Source of the DNA: an uncultured Haliea sp.
Lineage (GTDB): Bacteria; Pseudomonadota; Gammaproteobacteria; Pseudomonadales; Halieaceae
NCBI GenBank assembly: GCA_947258585.1
Contig: CAMYIZ010000011.1
Span: forward strand, 1-35,364
DNA: 35,364 nt
Direction: 5' to 3'
Position numbers and translations under genes: made by a program. Shown piece after piece: positions 33,846 through 35,364 of this stretch. How positions within the stretch are numbered: the first letter of the stretch is position 1; each line of letters starts with the position of its first letter. The notes under the pieces are model-generated. The model saw only the letters and a list, made by a program, of their open reading frames with translations. It did not search any database and was not told the DNA's origin.

Positions 33846-34892
33846 TCAGCCTTCCCGGCGCCGGTGGCGTCGACTGGCCCGGTATTGCCCCGGCGTCTGC
33901 TCGCTCCACTTGCGAAACGCACGATGGAACGCGCTGGGATCGGTAAAGCCCAGCTGCAGGGCCACCTCCTGGATGGAAAGCTCCGGGCGGTCCAGCGCAA
34001 GACACGCCGCCTCGTAGCGGGCCACGTCCTTGAGAGCCTGGAAGCTTGTGCCCTCGCGCCTGAGTTTGCGGCGCAGCGTCGGTGCGGACATGTTCAGGGC
34101 CTGGCTGATGGCGTCGAATCCCGGCACTCCCTGCTGGAAGTCGTGCCCGAGCATGGCCCGAACCTGAGCTGACAGCCGGTCCTTGGCCGAACGCGCATCG
34201 ATCAGCAACAACTGGTAGGGGGCCGTGCGCAAGAATTCGTCCAGAGAGTGCTCGGTATGCACCACCGGCCAGGCCAGGCAGGCGGCGTCGAAATAGAGCA
34301 GATCGCGTGGCTGGTTAAAGTACAGAGGCGCCTGGAACAGGTCCCGGTACTTGTCCTCGCTGGCCGCCACGTCACCCTGGAAATCAACCCGCTGCAGGGG
34401 CAGTGGCCTGCCGCACAGCCAGCCGAAAAAACGGTGCCACAGGGACAGCCCGTAGACGTCCGCCGCCGCCACGGCCGGCTGCTCCGCTCCGCTTCGGTGC
34501 AGATAGCCCACGCGCGCGCTGTCCTCGCTGAAATTGGCATACAGCTGGCTCTGCTCATCGAAGAATGTGCGGTAGAATTCCGCCGCCCGCTGGATCGCAT
34601 GGCCCAGGTTACGGCAGGATATGATGCAGTAGCACATCATCCGGAACGCGCCGGGCGCCGCCAGGTCACTGCGGCTAACGCCGAAGGTGGCATCCTGCAG
34701 CAAGCGCAGGACCTGCTGGTAAACCCGGGAGTATTCCATGGCGCTGACCTGGTCCCGATAGCCTGCCGCAGTCTCCTCCCGGGGGTCGAATTCCAGCCCG
34801 GCCGCCACCAGAATTGCCGCCGGGTCGTGGCCGCGTTCCTCCACCATGCGCACGAGCGTCCGCACGAAGCGGGTGGGCAGTTGTTCAGACAT
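33846..34892 (-). CDS. AraC-family regulator with arabinose-binding-like N-terminal domain
   Basis: 348 residues from the ATG at 34892; a start 7 codons earlier is also open. The N-terminal 230 or so residues follow the PF12625-type sensing domain found in OruR/ArgR-like regulators. The C-terminal 95 residues form the AraC DNA-binding domain, with ISQALNMSAPTLRRKLRREG as the first and LSIQEVALQLGFTDPSAFH as the second helix-turn-helix. The ligand and target are unknown. The gene precedes bolA on the same strand but need not be co-transcribed with it. Confidence 0.86.
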   Translation of the reverse strand: MSEQLPTRFVRTLVRMVEERGHDPAAILVAAGLEFDPREETAAGYRDQVSAMEYSRVYQQVLRLLQDATFGVSRSDLAAPGAFRMMCYCIISCRNLGHAIQRAAEFYRTFFDEQSQLYANFSEDSARVGYLHRSGAEQPAVAAADVYGLSLWHRFFGWLCGRPLPLQRVDFQGDVAASEDKYRDLFQAPLYFNQPRDLLYFDAACLAWPVVHTEHSLDEFLRTAPYQLLLIDARSAKDRLSAQVRAMLGHDFQQGVPGFDAISQALNMSAPTLRRKLRREGTSFQALKDVARYEAACLALDRPELSIQEVALQLGFTDPSAFHRAFRKWSEQTPGQYRASRRHRRREG

Positions 34893-34956
34893 CGGCCGGG
34901 GCAACCTCAGCACATTCGGGAGCGTGCCATGTTAACAGACAGGCGCCGGTGGATGC

Positions 34957-34985
34957 TTGGTCAGGCTGCCGGCAGCGCCTATACT
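34957..34985 (+). promoter_or_regulatory. Sigma70-type promoter for the gene at 35015
   Basis: TTGGTC at 34957-34962 and TATACT at 34980-34985 are separated by exactly 17 bases. The expected start is near 34992, and a GGGGAAAGGG ribosome site precedes the ATG at 35015. The hexamers lie in the divergent gap with the AraC-type gene. Confidence 0.72.
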
Positions 34986-35014
34986 GCAACTGAAGAGCTG
35001 AGCGGGGAAAGGGC

Positions 35015-35364
35015 ATGAGTGTACGCTTCGATGTGCTGTTTGCGGGCCAATTGCTTGAGGGTTTCGATGCGGCTACGGTCCGCAGCAATCTGGGCCGGTT
35101 GTTCAAGGCGGATGAGGCCACGCTGGACAAGCTGTTCAGCGGCAAGCCCCAGATCCTGAAGCGCGATGCCGACGAGGCAACCGCGCGCAAATACCAGCAG
35201 GCGCTGCAGAACGCCGGAGCCAGGCCCGTGCTTCGGCCCTGCGCAGACGCCGCGGGGGAAGCGACGCCAACCGCGACAGCGACCGCGGACACCGACGGAC
35301 TGACCCTGGCGCCACCGGGCACCGAGGTACTCGGCCCCCGGGAACGCGCCCCCGAAGTTGCGCC
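35015..35364 (+). CDS. Unrecognised protein, 3' end cut by window edge
   Basis: 116 residues are visible and the frame is still open at the edge. The first 70 residues (MSVRFDVLFAGQLLEGFD, FKADEATLDKLFSGKP and ATARKYQQALQNAGA) form a compact domain that I recall from the N-terminus of various pseudomonad membrane proteins, but I cannot name it firmly. After about residue 80 the sequence turns into an Ala-, Thr- and Pro-rich linker, so another domain probably follows outside the window. The start has a strong ribosome site and a good promoter. Confidence 0.65.
   Translation, partial: MSVRFDVLFAGQLLEGFDAATVRSNLGRLFKADEATLDKLFSGKPQILKRDADEATARKYQQALQNAGARPVLRPCADAAGEATPTATATADTDGLTLAPPGTEVLGPRERAPEVA

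Overview
The window looks like a chromosomal segment of a GC-rich, aerobic, probably marine gammaproteobacterium. This is inferred from an FNR/Anr regulator beside a cbb3 oxidase operon, an ectABC-ask osmolyte operon, a BolA-TrhO pair, a DUF1631-GGDEF-EAL protein and a steroid-type meta-cleavage cluster. Halieaceae/OM60-like bacteria would fit, but nothing here fixes the genus. I see no rRNA, tRNA, CRISPR array, transposase or phage gene.

Layout. Positions 1-1365 (minus): the end of a coenzyme F420 locus, a cofE-like ligase (cut by the window edge) and an F420-dependent NADP reductase. 1570-4346 (plus): a short-chain dehydrogenase coupled to a PQQ-dependent dehydrogenase. 4514-10223: a c-di-GMP/regulation block of a PilZ protein (minus), a 1167-residue DUF1631-GGDEF-EAL protein and an overlapping LuxR-type regulator. 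10310-20262 (plus): an FNR-type regulator, then an FNR box and an operon of a Yip1-like membrane protein, ccoNOQP, ccoGHIS and a TauE/SafE-like protein, i.e. the whole high-affinity oxidase plus its assembly factors. 20318-20398 (minus) holds only the last residues of an OmpW-type porin. 20428-25124: ask, ectC, ectB and ectA on the minus strand, with a divergent MarR-type regulator (EctR-like).

25204-31614 (minus): SDR, HsaA-like hydroxylase, HsaD-like hydrolase, hydratase, acylating acetaldehyde dehydrogenase and hydroxy-oxovalerate aldolase. This is the lower part of a meta-cleavage route ending in pyruvate and an acyl-CoA. The ring-cleaving dioxygenase and the flavin reductase are not in the window. 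Between the last two genes lies a 593-base non-coding stretch with two large palindromic elements. They share a core but have different, self-complementary arms, and one small stem shows compensatory changes. This is the most unusual structure in the window.

31737-35364: a secreted trypsin-like protease, trhO and bolA (minus), an AraC-type regulator (minus) and the start of an unrecognised protein with a clear sigma70-type promoter.

Most genes belong to known families. The best candidates for something undescribed are the paired structured repeats, the F420 pair in this kind of genome, and the regulatory sites.
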